A stretch of DNA of 20,862 bases, taken from positions 1 through 20,862 of IMG/VR virus record IMGVR_UViG_3300031227_000532, one strand, 5' to 3'. This DNA is from a virus. Of this stretch, positions 12,591 through 20,862 are shown one piece after another. Within the stretch, counting starts at the first letter, position 1. The number at the start of each line of letters is the position of its first letter. The notes under the pieces were generated by a model that searched no databases, was not told the origin of the DNA, and saw nothing but the letters and a program-made list of their open reading frames with translations. A program made the translations under genes and the position numbers.

Positions 12591-13151
12591 ATGAATGAAG
12601 AATACTACGAAGCAAAAGTGCATGGCGAATATTTCGCACAGAGTGGCAAGGATAGGGTAGTACGTGGGTATAGGGCGACTTTCAGGCTGCCCAACGCAGA
12701 TGCACCTCTGGGCGTTATCAAAGGGAAGTTACTTATTCCTTTCCTTCAGAAGAAAGACCCAGCGTTCACCGCGGTCTATACGCATTACATCGACGAGATA
12801 AACCCTAAAGGGCGAAAGTTCGACCCTGACGAAATTCCTTATCGTTTCCAGACAAAAGACCAATTAAAAGTTTATTGTTCACGTCATCGCCTCGCAATCA
12901 ATGTCGATGAGTATGGCTCACTTGGACTTCTTCGTGACCACGTACGTATAGCCAAAGAAGACCCCGACCACTTTCCCGACATATATGCGAAGTTCTCAGA
13001 GAAACGTAAAGCGGAGAAAGAACTTTATAACCTTAATGCTGAAGTATTTGAGACTGGAGAAGTTAATCTTCCTGTATCAGTAAAAGATGGTGGCGATGCT
13101 ACACCCGCTGCTCCGCGCACTGACCAAGGAATAGAGGACATTTTAGAATGA
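12591..13151 (+). CDS. Hypothetical protein, 186 aa (first gene of the rightward operon)
   Basis: ATG with strong SD (CGGAGGAAT) directly downstream of the rightward promoter. The product begins MNEEYYEAKVHGEYFAQSGK and has a basic, beta-rich first half ('VVRGYRATFRLPNADAPLGV', 'GKLLIPFLQKKDPAFTAVYT') with a helical, charged second half ('YAKFSEKRKAEKELYNLNAE') and an acidic flexible tail. No signal peptide or span. I do not recognise it. Its position before the terminase genes suggests a packaging- or DNA-related role, but that is inference. It overlaps the next gene by 4 bases. Confidence 0.75.
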   Translation: MNEEYYEAKVHGEYFAQSGKDRVVRGYRATFRLPNADAPLGVIKGKLLIPFLQKKDPAFTAVYTHYIDEINPKGRKFDPDEIPYRFQTKDQLKVYCSRHRLAINVDEYGSLGLLRDHVRIAKEDPDHFPDIYAKFSEKRKAEKELYNLNAEVFETGEVNLPVSVKDGGDATPAAPRTDQGIEDILE

Positions 13152-13348
13152 TGAGCGAAGAAGAAAAAGAGCTTCAGGCCAAAATGAATTACACGCCGAA
13201 AGAACGGCTTTTTGGCAACATAAGAATCCTAGAAACCTTAATAGCTAAAATGCCAGAAGGCGGGCTAAAAAAGGAAATGGAAAGACGTGTCGAAGGCGCG
13301 CTTAGCTGGGAGCCGCTTATACTAAGTAAAGAGGAGGTTAGCGAATGA
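13148..13348 (+). CDS. Small helical hypothetical protein, 66 aa
   Basis: The ATG at 13148 (or the adjacent one at 13151) overlaps the stop of the previous gene as ATGATG. The product (MMSEEEKELQAKMNYTPKER...) is charged and helical, with 'LIAKMPEGGLKKEMERRVEG' near the middle. Its own 3' end supplies the SD (GAGGAGG) of the next gene. I do not recognise the family. Overlaps on both sides indicate coupled expression with the terminase genes. Confidence 0.7.
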   Translation: MMSEEEKELQAKMNYTPKERLFGNIRILETLIAKMPEGGLKKEMERRVEGALSWEPLILSKEEVSE

Positions 13349-13749
13349 AACCCTCAGACAGAGGCCCTATAGTTGTTCGCCCTCCCGGCTCAACGGTTCC
13401 AATCCCGGTGGGTCGGGATACTAATTTAGCTCAAAAGGCAGAAAATTGCCTTGAGACAGTGTCAAATCTTGCCGTCCCAGACGTCCCAAATATTGAAGAT
13501 GTGGGCAAGACCTATCTTGAAATGGCAGTTATCAATCTAGCGAGAGCCGCGATGTTTGACGCCGACGCGAGGAAAGAGTACCTAGATCGTGTAATGGGTA
13601 AGCCAAAGCAACGTGTTGACTCCACCACAGTCACAGTTAATCTTACAGATTACCTACAACAATTAGTTGAAAAAGAGGAGGCGATAGATGCAGAATTCAC
13701 ATCTGAAGATGATTCAGAAGTTGAAAGCGAACCTACCCTTCTATGCTGA
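13345..13749 (+). CDS. Putative terminase small subunit, 134 aa
   Basis: Overlaps the previous gene by 4 bases and the large terminase by 62. After a Pro-rich start (RGPIVVRPPGSTVPIPVGRD) the core 'AVINLARAAMFDADARKEYL' then 'DRVMGKPKQRVDSTTVTVNL' resembles the C-terminal part of small terminase-type proteins, where 'GKPKQ' precedes an acidic tail that binds the large subunit. The tail here is acidic (EAIDAEFTSEDDSEVESEP). A DNA-recognition HTH is not obvious, so the call rests on the GKPKQ block and position just before the large subunit. Confidence 0.55.
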   Translation: MKPSDRGPIVVRPPGSTVPIPVGRDTNLAQKAENCLETVSNLAVPDVPNIEDVGKTYLEMAVINLARAAMFDADARKEYLDRVMGKPKQRVDSTTVTVNLTDYLQQLVEKEEAIDAEFTSEDDSEVESEPTLLC

Positions 13750-15286
13750 GAATTGCTTGAGTATCAAGACGAAGAGTGGCGAGATCATCCCCTTTGTGTT
13801 CAATAGAGCACAACTATATATACATAAACGACTTGAAGAGCAAAAACGATTAACGGGCAAAGTTCGTGCCCTTGTAGTTAAAGGCAGGCAACAAGGTGCG
13901 TCAACCTATATTTCAGGCAGGTACTTCCATCAAACGTCCCTCACGCCGGGGCTTGATGCTTTTATTATGGCGCATATCTCTGACTCTACGAGGCATCTGT
14001 TCGAGATGGCAAAGAGATATTACGAAAATGCACCTCCAGCTATTGTGCCAAAGATTGATACTCTCAATGAACGTCGCCTCGTGTTTGCGGGCATTAGGTC
14101 GGGCTACAGTGTAGGGACCGCAGGGTCCGCCCAGATTGGTCGCGGACTTACTATTCAAAGATTCCACGGGTCTGAGGTGGCGTTCTTTGAAAATACAGAT
14201 GAAATAACGACAGGTATCCTTCAAGCTATCCCGGATGTAGCGGGAACGGAGATTATACTTGAGTCCACTGCTAACGGTGTGGGGAACATGTTTCATGCTA
14301 TGGCGATGGCGGGACTAGGAGATAATCCCGAAAGCGACTTTATAACTATCTTCGTCCCTTGGTTCTGGCAAGATGAATACACAAAGATACCGCATATGGA
14401 CTTCGAGATGTCTGAAGAAGAGGAGAAGATTGCTAATTTGTATTCTCTTAATGAAGGACAGATATACTGGCGTAGGCGGAAGATAATGGACACTTTCAGG
14501 GGTGACGTCTGGAAATTTAGACAGGAGTACCCGTGTTCCGTGCAAGAAGCCTTTGTTGTAAGTGGAGTTACACTCCTCTCTGCTGAGCAAGTGGCCACGG
14601 CACGAGCATGTAAAGCACGGGATGCGTCATCCCCGATAGTGATAGGTTGTGACCCAGCCAGGAACAAAGACAGAACAGTAATAGTTATCAGACGTGGCCG
14701 GGAGGTTATCCGGTGGATTAAGTACGATACGATGGACGAGATGTCACTTGCTGGCATACTGGCGTCCTTAATCGACAAATACCAGGTCATGAAGTGTTTT
14801 ATAGACACAGGTTATGGCTATGGAACGATAGACAGGCTGAGAGAATTAGGTTTTGGGCAGTACGTGACAGGAGTGCATTTTGGGAGTAAGTCTCTACAGC
14901 CAGACATATATAGTAATAAACGCGCCGAGATGGGCGATTCAGTTCGCGAGTGGTTCGCTGAGGGCGGGGTTAAGATCCCAGATGACGATGAATTTCATAT
15001 GGATATGCTGGCGATGCCACCTTTGAGCCCCAAAGGTTCTCGAGGTGTACTTGCATTTCCACCGAAAGAAAAGATCATAGAGACTTTTGGGAGAAGCCCA
15101 GATGTATTCGATGCGCTTATGCTTACCTTTGCTTTTCCTGTTGCGTCTCAAGCAGTACAAAACCATGTAAAAAGAGCTAAATTAGACCCGCGTAGGCCGT
15201 CGAGTCCTCTTTCAACTATACGTGATTTCAACCGAACTGGGACTAAAGAAATAAAAAAGTTTTCAACTAAAGTTGACTTTCGCTAG
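13688..15286 (+). CDS. terL: Terminase large subunit (DNA-packaging ATPase and nuclease)
   Basis: The 532-residue protein has a terminase-type Walker A 'VVKGRQQGAST' at residues 63-73, the 'FHGSEVAFFEN' segment as Walker B region, and coupling motif 'LESTANGVGNMF'. The C-terminal RNase H-like nuclease shows 'IGCDPARNKDRTVIVI', 'KCFIDTGYGYGTIDRL' and 'VFDALMLTFAF', which carry the acidic metal ligands. It pumps DNA into the prohead and cuts concatemers. The ATG at 13688 has SD GAGGAGG and overlaps the previous gene by 62 bases. A later ATG at codon 8 is possible. The length is normal for the family. Confidence 0.93.
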   Translation: MQNSHLKMIQKLKANLPFYAENCLSIKTKSGEIIPFVFNRAQLYIHKRLEEQKRLTGKVRALVVKGRQQGASTYISGRYFHQTSLTPGLDAFIMAHISDSTRHLFEMAKRYYENAPPAIVPKIDTLNERRLVFAGIRSGYSVGTAGSAQIGRGLTIQRFHGSEVAFFENTDEITTGILQAIPDVAGTEIILESTANGVGNMFHAMAMAGLGDNPESDFITIFVPWFWQDEYTKIPHMDFEMSEEEEKIANLYSLNEGQIYWRRRKIMDTFRGDVWKFRQEYPCSVQEAFVVSGVTLLSAEQVATARACKARDASSPIVIGCDPARNKDRTVIVIRRGREVIRWIKYDTMDEMSLAGILASLIDKYQVMKCFIDTGYGYGTIDRLRELGFGQYVTGVHFGSKSLQPDIYSNKRAEMGDSVREWFAEGGVKIPDDDEFHMDMLAMPPLSPKGSRGVLAFPPKEKIIETFGRSPDVFDALMLTFAFPVASQAVQNHVKRAKLDPRRPSSPLSTIRDFNRTGTKEIKKFSTKVDFR

Positions 15287-15310
15287 AAAGTAATATATAC
15301 TCGTATACAT

Positions 15311-16123
15311 ATGGAAAAACAAATCAGTGTATTAAATTCTAATGAAGTAAGTGTCCCAGAGTTCCGTAAATCTATTATGGACTTTCAAGAACGTATGGTG
15401 CAACTTCCTGGCGTAAGATTTGACGAAGACGCTGGGGAATATAAACATGCGTTTTTTGATGGCGGATATGTTCGTACGATGATAGCCCCAAAAGACAATA
15501 TCTTTATAACTAAAATCCATAAAAAGAAACATCCTTTTTTTCTTCTTACAGGCGAAGTCAGTATCCTATCTGAAAAAGGCGCGGTGCGAATTAAAGCACC
15601 TTACCAAGGCATGACCGAAGTAGGGACTAAGCGAGTTGTATATGCACATGAAGAAACAACGTGGGTCACAGTACATGCCACAGACAAGACAGACTTAGCT
15701 GACATCGAAGAGGAAGTCATTGCTAAAAGTTTTGAAGAGTGCGACGAGGCTAACGCGAATAGTTTTGTGCAGTTACTGAGGTCTCAGACAGCAATTATTA
15801 TTGCAGCGGAGAAAGATGGCTTCTGGAGCGACTGGACGGAAGAGCAACAAAAGCTATATGTCTCTGGTGACTGGGAAGCGTTTTCTAGATCGCGTGGATA
15901 TACTGACGAAGAGATAAAAGATTTTAAAGTATGGATCAGATTGATGCTTGAGGGATTTGGTCGGGGGATAAACAGTATAGTTGTCATTGGCGCACAGACA
16001 GTAGATGCTGCAATTAAAAATTTAGAGAAAGACAAACAAAATGAAATAGAGAAGTCTTCGCATCTGCCGAATGAAGTAGCAGACGCGTATGTAGAATTCT
16101 TGTCAAAGCAGGGAGGTAGATAA
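15311..16123 (+). CDS. Cupin-like virion-module protein, 270 aa
   Basis: An ATG 24 bases after the terminase stop, with no good SD visible. Residues about 45-130 form a cupin-like beta barrel: 'HAFFDGGYVRTMIAPKDNIF' then 'ITKIHKKKHPFFLLTGEVSI', 'IKAPYQGMTEVGTKRVVYAH' and 'EETTWVTVHATDKTDLADIE'. Such proteins are found between terminase and portal in many podovirus-like genomes, though their role is not settled. The C-terminal half is helical with Trp-rich 'KDGFWSDWTEEQQKLY' and 'DFKVWIRLMLEGFGRG'. It overlaps the next gene by one base. Virion component or assembly factor by position. Confidence 0.68.
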   Translation: MEKQISVLNSNEVSVPEFRKSIMDFQERMVQLPGVRFDEDAGEYKHAFFDGGYVRTMIAPKDNIFITKIHKKKHPFFLLTGEVSILSEKGAVRIKAPYQGMTEVGTKRVVYAHEETTWVTVHATDKTDLADIEEEVIAKSFEECDEANANSFVQLLRSQTAIIIAAEKDGFWSDWTEEQQKLYVSGDWEAFSRSRGYTDEEIKDFKVWIRLMLEGFGRGINSIVVIGAQTVDAAIKNLEKDKQNEIEKSSHLPNEVADAYVEFLSKQGGR

Positions 16124-16401
16124 TGAGTTACGCGATTACAGGATTGGCGATAGCAGCCGCAATTGGGTATGGGGCGTATTCAGTGAGTGAGGGCAATACT
16201 GCGAAAAAGACTCAAGCCTCGGCCATGCAACAGGCCGAAAGAAAAGCCGTAGAGCAGGAGAATAAGTTAGGCAATGTGTCTAAAGCAGAGGCACAGAAAA
16301 GCGCATCAAAGTCAGCATTTCGTGAAGGATTATTTTTTACGTCCCCGACTGGGTTGGGGACAGGGGGGAGCCGTGGACGCTCCCGATTAATGGGAGCGTA
16401 A
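16123..16401 (+). CDS. Small virion-type protein with N-terminal hydrophobic helix, 92 aa
   Basis: Starts at the ATG overlapping the previous stop (TAATG) with SD GGAGGTAG. Residues 2-20 (SYAITGLAIAAAIGYGAYSV) are hydrophobic, followed by a helical, Ala/Lys/Gln-rich coiled-coil-like region and a flexible Gly/Ser/Arg tail ending 'GGSRGRSRLMGA'. Podovirus-like genomes often carry a similar short protein near the portal that is taken as an internal or ejection protein. That role is inference. The next gene begins after 28 bases. Confidence 0.62.
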   Translation: MSYAITGLAIAAAIGYGAYSVSEGNTAKKTQASAMQQAERKAVEQENKLGNVSKAEAQKSASKSAFREGLFFTSPTGLGTGGSRGRSRLMGA

Positions 16402-16429
16402 CAGAGGGCTTAACACAGGAGGAACGGAA

Positions 16430-17014
16430 ATGAGAAAAATTTTTATGTTAACGTTAATAGGAATGCTGGTCTGCGGGTTAGCTTTCGCAGCAGGGAACAA
16501 AAATGATTTGGCGTATTTAGCTACTACTGAACTTGAAACAGCATCTACGGTATTAGCCACTGACGAGATAATTATTGTGAAGAGTGATATTCCTATGCAA
16601 GGAATGACAGTATCAGATTTGTCTAAAGTTAATGTTGCGGGAATAAGAGTAAAAACGACCACTCGGAATACAACTATTTTAGCGACAGAGACAGGGAAAA
16701 CTTTTATCTGTACTGCTAACTCAAAGTTTCAGTTACCCCCAGCAGCAGAAGGATTGAATTATACTTTTGTCACGGTTGGTTCTGCTGAAGTTGAGATTCA
16801 GGTAAACACTACTCCCGACACAATTGTATTAGTTAGTGCGGGAGATGGTGACGGATCCCAAGGTAAAATAGAGACAGGCATAAATACTACAGGTAACACT
16901 ATCACTCTTATCTCTGACGGTACAAGTTGGTATGCTATGACTAAGTATACTTCAGAAGCCGGCTGGGTTGACGGTGGCGTATGGTTAGCATTCTCTACAG
17001 GAGAAAACGAATAG
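16430..17014 (+). CDS. Secreted beta-rich protein with signal peptide, 194 aa
   Basis: ATG with SD CAGGAGGAACGG. The N-terminus MRKIFMLTLIGMLVCGLAFA is a classic signal peptide, so the product should leave the cytoplasm. The mature part is Thr-rich and beta-like ('VAGIRVKTTTRNTTILATET', 'KFQLPPAAEGLNYTFVTVGS', 'NTITLISDGTSWYAMTKY'), resembling surface or fibre-type domains. A signal peptide is unusual for a virion protein, so it may act at the cell envelope. It overlaps the O-antigen-ligase-like gene. The two may be a functional pair that changes the host surface. Confidence 0.68.
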   Translation: MRKIFMLTLIGMLVCGLAFAAGNKNDLAYLATTELETASTVLATDEIIIVKSDIPMQGMTVSDLSKVNVAGIRVKTTTRNTTILATETGKTFICTANSKFQLPPAAEGLNYTFVTVGSAEVEIQVNTTPDTIVLVSAGDGDGSQGKIETGINTTGNTITLISDGTSWYAMTKYTSEAGWVDGGVWLAFSTGENE

Positions 17015-18189
17015 TGATTATTGGGCTGTTATTAATTGGCCTAGCAGTTACCCCGTTCATCTTGGCTCCCGGCGCGGAAGATCTCGCCCGGGAGCCTAAG
17101 ATGGCTTGGGCGCTTGTGTTTGCTTTATCTATCGGCTTAGCTGCACTTTATCGAGGAACGCTCAAACCTTTCAAAAATAAGTGGGCTCTTGCTCTTGTAG
17201 GTTTTTGTCTTTTGAGTTTTTATCTTGCACCTAAACCTGACCTTACGTTTTTTGGTGTTAGGTCGGCTAGATTCTGGTCGTGGGAACCTCTGTATCAAGG
17301 ACTTGTGTTTTTACTTTTTACTATAGCAGTATCGAGTATAAAGCTAACTCGTCAGAAAATAGACTACATACTTACCACAATGGTTTGGTGTGCAGGGATA
17401 ATGGCTTGTTTTGTGATACTTCAGTTTTTTGGATTAGATCAATTCTTCGAGCACAGATACGGAACCTATGGGCGCATGGCTGGAACTATAGGAAACCCTA
17501 CTTTAATTGGCCCTTTCTTATGTTTAAATTTACCACTTATGTTTTATCAGAAACGCAAAGCTTTTGCAATACTTTCGATTATAGCTATTCTGGCTACACG
17601 ATCCGATGTTGCGGCTATAGGATTAATACTGACTTGTTCTATTTACTTAATGCTTAAAAGTCGTAAACTTTTTATTTATGGGGCAGGACTGGGAGCGGCA
17701 ATTGTTTTAACGGTTGCGAGTGTATATATTACAAACCCTACTTTCAGAAACATATGCCCTGATAACGAACGCTTTCTTACTTGGACGCGTAGTTTGGCTA
17801 CTCTTACAACTCCAGTAATGCGAGACTCTAAAAAAATATATGCTATAACAGGGATAGGCCCTGGGAGTTTTAAATATATCTACCATACCCAACACGAGAA
17901 ACAGAAAGTCGAGACTTCAGCGTATGCGCATAATGAATATGTGCAGACCACCTATGAATTAGGAATTGTCGGACTTATTTTATTTATAGGCCTAATCGTT
18001 GTTATCTTACGACAGAAGGGAGGGGGTCCAGCGCATAGAGCTTTAATGTCAGGACTAATAGGTATTCTTGGGTGTGCGGGAGGTATCTTTATTTTTCAAG
18101 TCGGAACACATATTTTTTACACTCTCACTATTGTGGGATTGCTCTGCAATGAATCAGTTTGTGCTAAGGAGGAGATATGCCAACAGTAA
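17014..18189 (+). CDS. O-antigen ligase/polymerase-like membrane protein (Wzy_C type)
   Basis: I prefer the GTG at 17014, which overlaps the previous stop (TAGTG) with AGGAG upstream, giving 391 residues. A frame-compatible ATG at 16981 would add 11. The protein has about ten hydrophobic spans. A periplasmic segment carries 'GIGPGSFKYIYHTQ' and 'AHNEYVQTTYELGIVGLILF', with an upstream 'AGTIGNPTLIGPF': the hallmark blocks of WaaL/Wzy-type O-antigen ligases and polymerases, which join O-chains to lipid A core or to each other. Phages use such genes to alter the host surface and block superinfection. No separate promoter or terminator frames it, and the portal SD lies within its last codons. Confidence 0.82.
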   Translation: MIIGLLLIGLAVTPFILAPGAEDLAREPKMAWALVFALSIGLAALYRGTLKPFKNKWALALVGFCLLSFYLAPKPDLTFFGVRSARFWSWEPLYQGLVFLLFTIAVSSIKLTRQKIDYILTTMVWCAGIMACFVILQFFGLDQFFEHRYGTYGRMAGTIGNPTLIGPFLCLNLPLMFYQKRKAFAILSIIAILATRSDVAAIGLILTCSIYLMLKSRKLFIYGAGLGAAIVLTVASVYITNPTFRNICPDNERFLTWTRSLATLTTPVMRDSKKIYAITGIGPGSFKYIYHTQHEKQKVETSAYAHNEYVQTTYELGIVGLILFIGLIVVILRQKGGGPAHRALMSGLIGILGCAGGIFIFQVGTHIFYTLTIVGLLCNESVCAKEEICQQ

Positions 18190-19895
18190 AACAGTTAGTG
18201 GCTAAACGTGAGGTGCTTCGCGGGCGCAAACAACCTTGGGAATATCCTTATCAGATTCTCGGGAAATACATATATACTCGAAAACAACAATTTCAACAGA
18301 CTGTCGAACCCGGAGCTTTTCTTAATGATGGGATGATAAACGACAGTACGGCAGTTCGCTCAAATGGAGCAATGGCGTCAGCCATCATGGGCGCACTTTG
18401 GAAAAGCGGAGGAAAGACTTTTAGGATACGTAGACCTCGGCATATCCCAGACACGAAAGGCAATCAAGAATACTATATGCGTATTAATGATGTGATGGCA
18501 GAGGCAATGGAAAGCCCTAGAGCAGGGTTTGAAATGGCGTTTGATGAGTCGCTTCGTGAGGAAGGTGCATTTGGGACAAGCGGTATCGCTGAATTTAAAG
18601 GCGACTACCAGAACCCTTTAATTTTTAAAAGCTGGAGTATCCAGTCAGTATTGATAGCCGAAGGCGCAGATGGATTTGTGGATACAGTTTACTATGATGA
18701 TTCTGTTCCTCTTGCAGTTTTAGTAGATACTTATGGATTAGCAAAACTACCAAAGGATTTACAGAAGAAATACGAAAGTCCAAAATTTCACATGGATCGG
18801 ATAAAGATTTGCATAGCTATCGAACCAAGAAGAGAGAAGGACAGGAAAGGAAAAGGGGACAGCGCTTTAGGTATGGAAGTCGCCTCTTATCATTTCACTT
18901 TTGAAGGAACACCACATATGCTCAGGGAAAGCGGTTTCACTGAAATGCCCGTAAGAATTAGCAGATGGTACAAATTAGCAAATGAAGAATATGGTCGAAG
19001 TCCAGGCATGGATGCGCTTCCGGCTATAATGCAACTTAATGCTTTTAAGGAAACTTTTCTCATCTGTGTTGAGAAAAAAGCAGAGCCCCCTCTTTATATT
19101 ATGGATGACGGCTCTCTAGGCGCTGGTACAGTAGATACATCAGCTCGGGGCTTGTCAGTATTTAATTCTTTTGGCAAAGCACCCGGGCAGCCCCCTATTG
19201 GTCAGATACATGATATAGGAGAACTTCAAAGCCTAGCCGCAGCTATAGCAGAAACTAAAGAAGAAATAACACAACATTTTTTAATAGACAAATTGTATGA
19301 CCTTAATAATAAGTCGCGTATGACTCTTGGCGAAGCCGAAATGAGATACCAGATTAGAAGTGACGCTTTGTCTTCCATCTATGCGAGGAAGACAGCGGAG
19401 ACACTTAATCCTCTTATTACTCGGTCGTTTAATATCTTGTTTGAAATGGGGCTTTTAGGCATAACTCCAGAAGATACCGCAACAGCTAATATACTTATTG
19501 CCAATGGTATTGACCCCATAATCATCCCTGCGGACGTATCTCAGGCGATAGTAATGGGTAAAGACATATATAAGATCGATTATATATCTCCAGCAGCTCA
19601 TGTAATGAGAGAAGAGGAATACCGAGGAGTTATTACTACGGGTAACAATGCTATGCAAGCGATGCAACTTAGTCCTGATGCGGGGGATAAATTTAATTTT
19701 GATAAATTTCTTGAGTATTCACAGGAACTTACAGGTGCGCCTTTAGATCTAATTAAGTCAGATGATGAAGTAAAAAAGATACGTGATGATCGTGCAGAAG
19801 CACAAAGAGCAGAGCAAGAAACACTAATGGCCAGAGAGCAAGCCGCGGCGTTAAAAGACACCGCTAGTGCTCAGGCATCAATGACAGGAGGATAA
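18177..19895 (+). CDS. Portal / head-to-tail connector protein
   Basis: The 572-residue protein starts at an ATG with SD AAGGAGGAG inside the end of the previous gene (13-base overlap). It has the podovirus connector signature: 'SNGAMASAIMGALWKSGGKT', 'EEGAFGTSGIAEF' and above all 'SRWYKLANEEYGRSPGMDAL', then 'LNAFKETFLICVEKKAEPPL' with 'GEAEMRYQIRSDALSSIYAR' later. Connectors form the dodecameric ring through which DNA enters. The C-terminal about 60 residues are Gln/Ala-rich helix (EAQRAEQETLMAREQAAALK), as in portal barrels. Length is normal. It is the start of the shell-building part of the operon. Confidence 0.93.
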   Translation: MPTVKQLVAKREVLRGRKQPWEYPYQILGKYIYTRKQQFQQTVEPGAFLNDGMINDSTAVRSNGAMASAIMGALWKSGGKTFRIRRPRHIPDTKGNQEYYMRINDVMAEAMESPRAGFEMAFDESLREEGAFGTSGIAEFKGDYQNPLIFKSWSIQSVLIAEGADGFVDTVYYDDSVPLAVLVDTYGLAKLPKDLQKKYESPKFHMDRIKICIAIEPRREKDRKGKGDSALGMEVASYHFTFEGTPHMLRESGFTEMPVRISRWYKLANEEYGRSPGMDALPAIMQLNAFKETFLICVEKKAEPPLYIMDDGSLGAGTVDTSARGLSVFNSFGKAPGQPPIGQIHDIGELQSLAAAIAETKEEITQHFLIDKLYDLNNKSRMTLGEAEMRYQIRSDALSSIYARKTAETLNPLITRSFNILFEMGLLGITPEDTATANILIANGIDPIIIPADVSQAIVMGKDIYKIDYISPAAHVMREEEYRGVITTGNNAMQAMQLSPDAGDKFNFDKFLEYSQELTGAPLDLIKSDDEVKKIRDDRAEAQRAEQETLMAREQAAALKDTASAQASMTGG

Positions 19896-19896
19896 C

Positions 19897-20229
19897 ATGG
19901 GAGAAGCAAGAATTTCTAAGGAACGGAAAGAAGCAGAGACTAAAGCATACAATGCGTTTGCTAACAAAATGAAAGCATCGCTTTCAGACATGTCTAAGAA
20001 TGAGGCAGGATTACAAGTGCTTCGTCACCAGTTACATACTAGTGGCTTTCTTCTTCCTCTGACACACGGAACACCCGAAGGCATAAACACCCAATTACTT
20101 TTGCAAAACGAATCAAAACGAATGATGTATTTAAGTCTACGCGTTCACATGGACAACGAAACTATTATACGCGTAGAGATGGACGAAGTATCACCACCAA
20201 AACAGGAGGAAACTAATGCCGGAGCCTAA
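19897..20229 (+). CDS. Small virion-module protein (Bbp19-like?), 110 aa
   Basis: The ATG at 19897 lies one base after the portal stop, with SD ACAGGAGGA. The product begins MGEARISKERKEAETKAYNA (helical, basic) and includes 'EAGLQVLRHQLHTSGFLLPL' and 'ESKRMMYLSLRVHMDNETII'. The 'L-x-H-x-L...G' and 'R-x-M-x-L-x-L' pattern recalls the Bbp19-type family often placed between portal and scaffold, but the match is loose. The C-terminus is acidic and flexible. It overlaps the scaffold start by 14 bases. Function unknown, probably structural by position. Confidence 0.6.
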   Translation: MGEARISKERKEAETKAYNAFANKMKASLSDMSKNEAGLQVLRHQLHTSGFLLPLTHGTPEGINTQLLLQNESKRMMYLSLRVHMDNETIIRVEMDEVSPPKQEETNAGA

Positions 20230-20862
20230 TGTCGACTCTAATGTCGATTCAAAACCCGAATCAGAATTTGTCAATACAATACCCGAAGCGTACAGGGATA
20301 AACCCTGGGCGAAAGAAAATTCAGCAGACGCAGATTCTTTCTACAAGTTTGTAGATAACCAAAATGCTCTTGTAGGAAAGAAAGGTATTATTATCCCTGA
20401 AGATGGAGAAGACAGGAGCGAGTTTTATAAAGCTCTTGGAAGGCCGGATACTTTTGAGGAATACGATACAGCACCCGCAGAAGACCTTAAAGAAATTAAA
20501 AGAGACGCCGAGGTAGATGTGGCGTTTAAAAAACTCTTCCACACTGCGGGGCTTCCAAAAGCTACGGCTACTGAAATATCTCAGGGGATTGAGAGAATCA
20601 TATACGAGAAAGGCAAAGCCGAGATAGACAAAAGCAATGCTGAGGATAAGGCTTTTGCAGATTACAACACTACGTTGTTTGGCGAAAACAAAGATACGAT
20701 AGTGGCAAACGCTCAGAAAATAATAAAAGCAGATGTTCCACAGGAGCTACACGCTGGACTAGATAAAATTGATGGCGAAGCACTGTCGGTGCTAGTGGCC
20801 ATCACTGATAGTCTCTATAAAAAGTATGGGAAGGAAGATGCCTTTACTGGCGGGGGAGACGG
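20216..20862 (+). CDS. Capsid scaffolding protein (3' end cut by window)
   Basis: The ATG at 20216 has SD CAGGAGGAAAC. About 215 residues are visible: MPEPNVDSNVDSKPESEFVN, then 'IPEAYRDKPWAKENSADADS', 'FVDNQNALVGKKGIIIPEDG', 'EFYKALGRPDTFEEYD' and a long charged helical region. The 'P-x-x-[YL]-R-D-x-P-x-x' start and '[FY]-x-[KA]-LGRP-x-x-x-x-x-Y' block are typical of podovirus scaffold proteins, which shape the prohead and then leave. It ends in 'DAFTGGGDG', the usual flexible stretch before the C-terminal helix that binds the capsid protein. The major capsid gene would be expected just right of the window. Confidence 0.85.
   Translation, partial: MPEPNVDSNVDSKPESEFVNTIPEAYRDKPWAKENSADADSFYKFVDNQNALVGKKGIIIPEDGEDRSEFYKALGRPDTFEEYDTAPAEDLKEIKRDAEVDVAFKKLFHTAGLPKATATEISQGIERIIYEKGKAEIDKSNAEDKAFADYNTTLFGENKDTIVANAQKIIKADVPQELHAGLDKIDGEALSVLVAITDSLYKKYGKEDAFTGGGD

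Noticed and set aside
14293-14808. 171-residue antisense frame inside the large terminase gene
   Set aside because: Shadow of a conserved gene on the other strand, no SD and low-complexity composition.

Overview
The window looks like part of a tailed double-stranded DNA bacteriophage (Caudoviricetes) with podovirus-type head genes. The evidence is a compact set of short overlapping genes with strong Shine-Dalgarno (SD) sites, and a run of large terminase, portal (head-to-tail connector) and scaffold genes. The host is probably Gram-negative, because a gene for an O-antigen-ligase-like membrane protein sits among the virion genes. No integrase, repressor or tRNA is visible, so lifestyle is undecided. 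Both ends of the window cut through genes.

Layout. (1) About 1-9940, minus strand: the replication and early arm. Reading with transcription (right to left) it holds a secreted 3D-domain protein, a Cys-rich zinc-ribbon candidate, two hypotheticals, a 26-residue membrane peptide, a strong promoter with a pseudoknot-capable leader, a tandemly duplicated two-gene module (a DUF6948-like protein plus a tiny Gly-X repeat protein), a small hypothetical, an excisionase-like HTH protein, a fused primase-polymerase/VapE helicase, an HNH endonuclease, an SNF2-type helicase, a DUF2800-type nuclease and a DUF2815-type ssDNA-binding protein. (2) About 10000-11760, minus strand: five small genes in DNA very rich in GCGC, unlike the rest, including a beta-clamp-like protein. 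Their promoter carries a dyad operator. (3) 11760-12590: an 830-base non-coding divide with repeated TCCTACTGG and TGTCCAAC motifs, palindromes and a rightward promoter. It is a candidate origin, control or packaging region. (4) 12591-20862, plus strand: the morphogenesis operon with two hypotheticals, a putative small terminase, the large terminase, a cupin-like protein, a small virion-type protein, a signal-peptide protein, an O-antigen-ligase-like protein, the portal, a small protein and the scaffold (cut by the window end).

The leftward genes plausibly load and run replication: prim-pol/VapE, SNF2 helicase, nuclease and SSB. The rightward genes package DNA and build the prohead. Most interesting points: an HNH gene sitting between an orphan helicase N-terminus and a complete but different helicase; the duplicated DUF6948-like/(Gly-X)n module; two interleaved perfect inverted repeats starting exactly at a predicted transcription start; two near-identical consensus promoters facing opposite arms; the GCGC-rich island; and the envelope-modifying gene embedded in the capsid operon. 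Function calls rest on motif recognition by eye, without database search.
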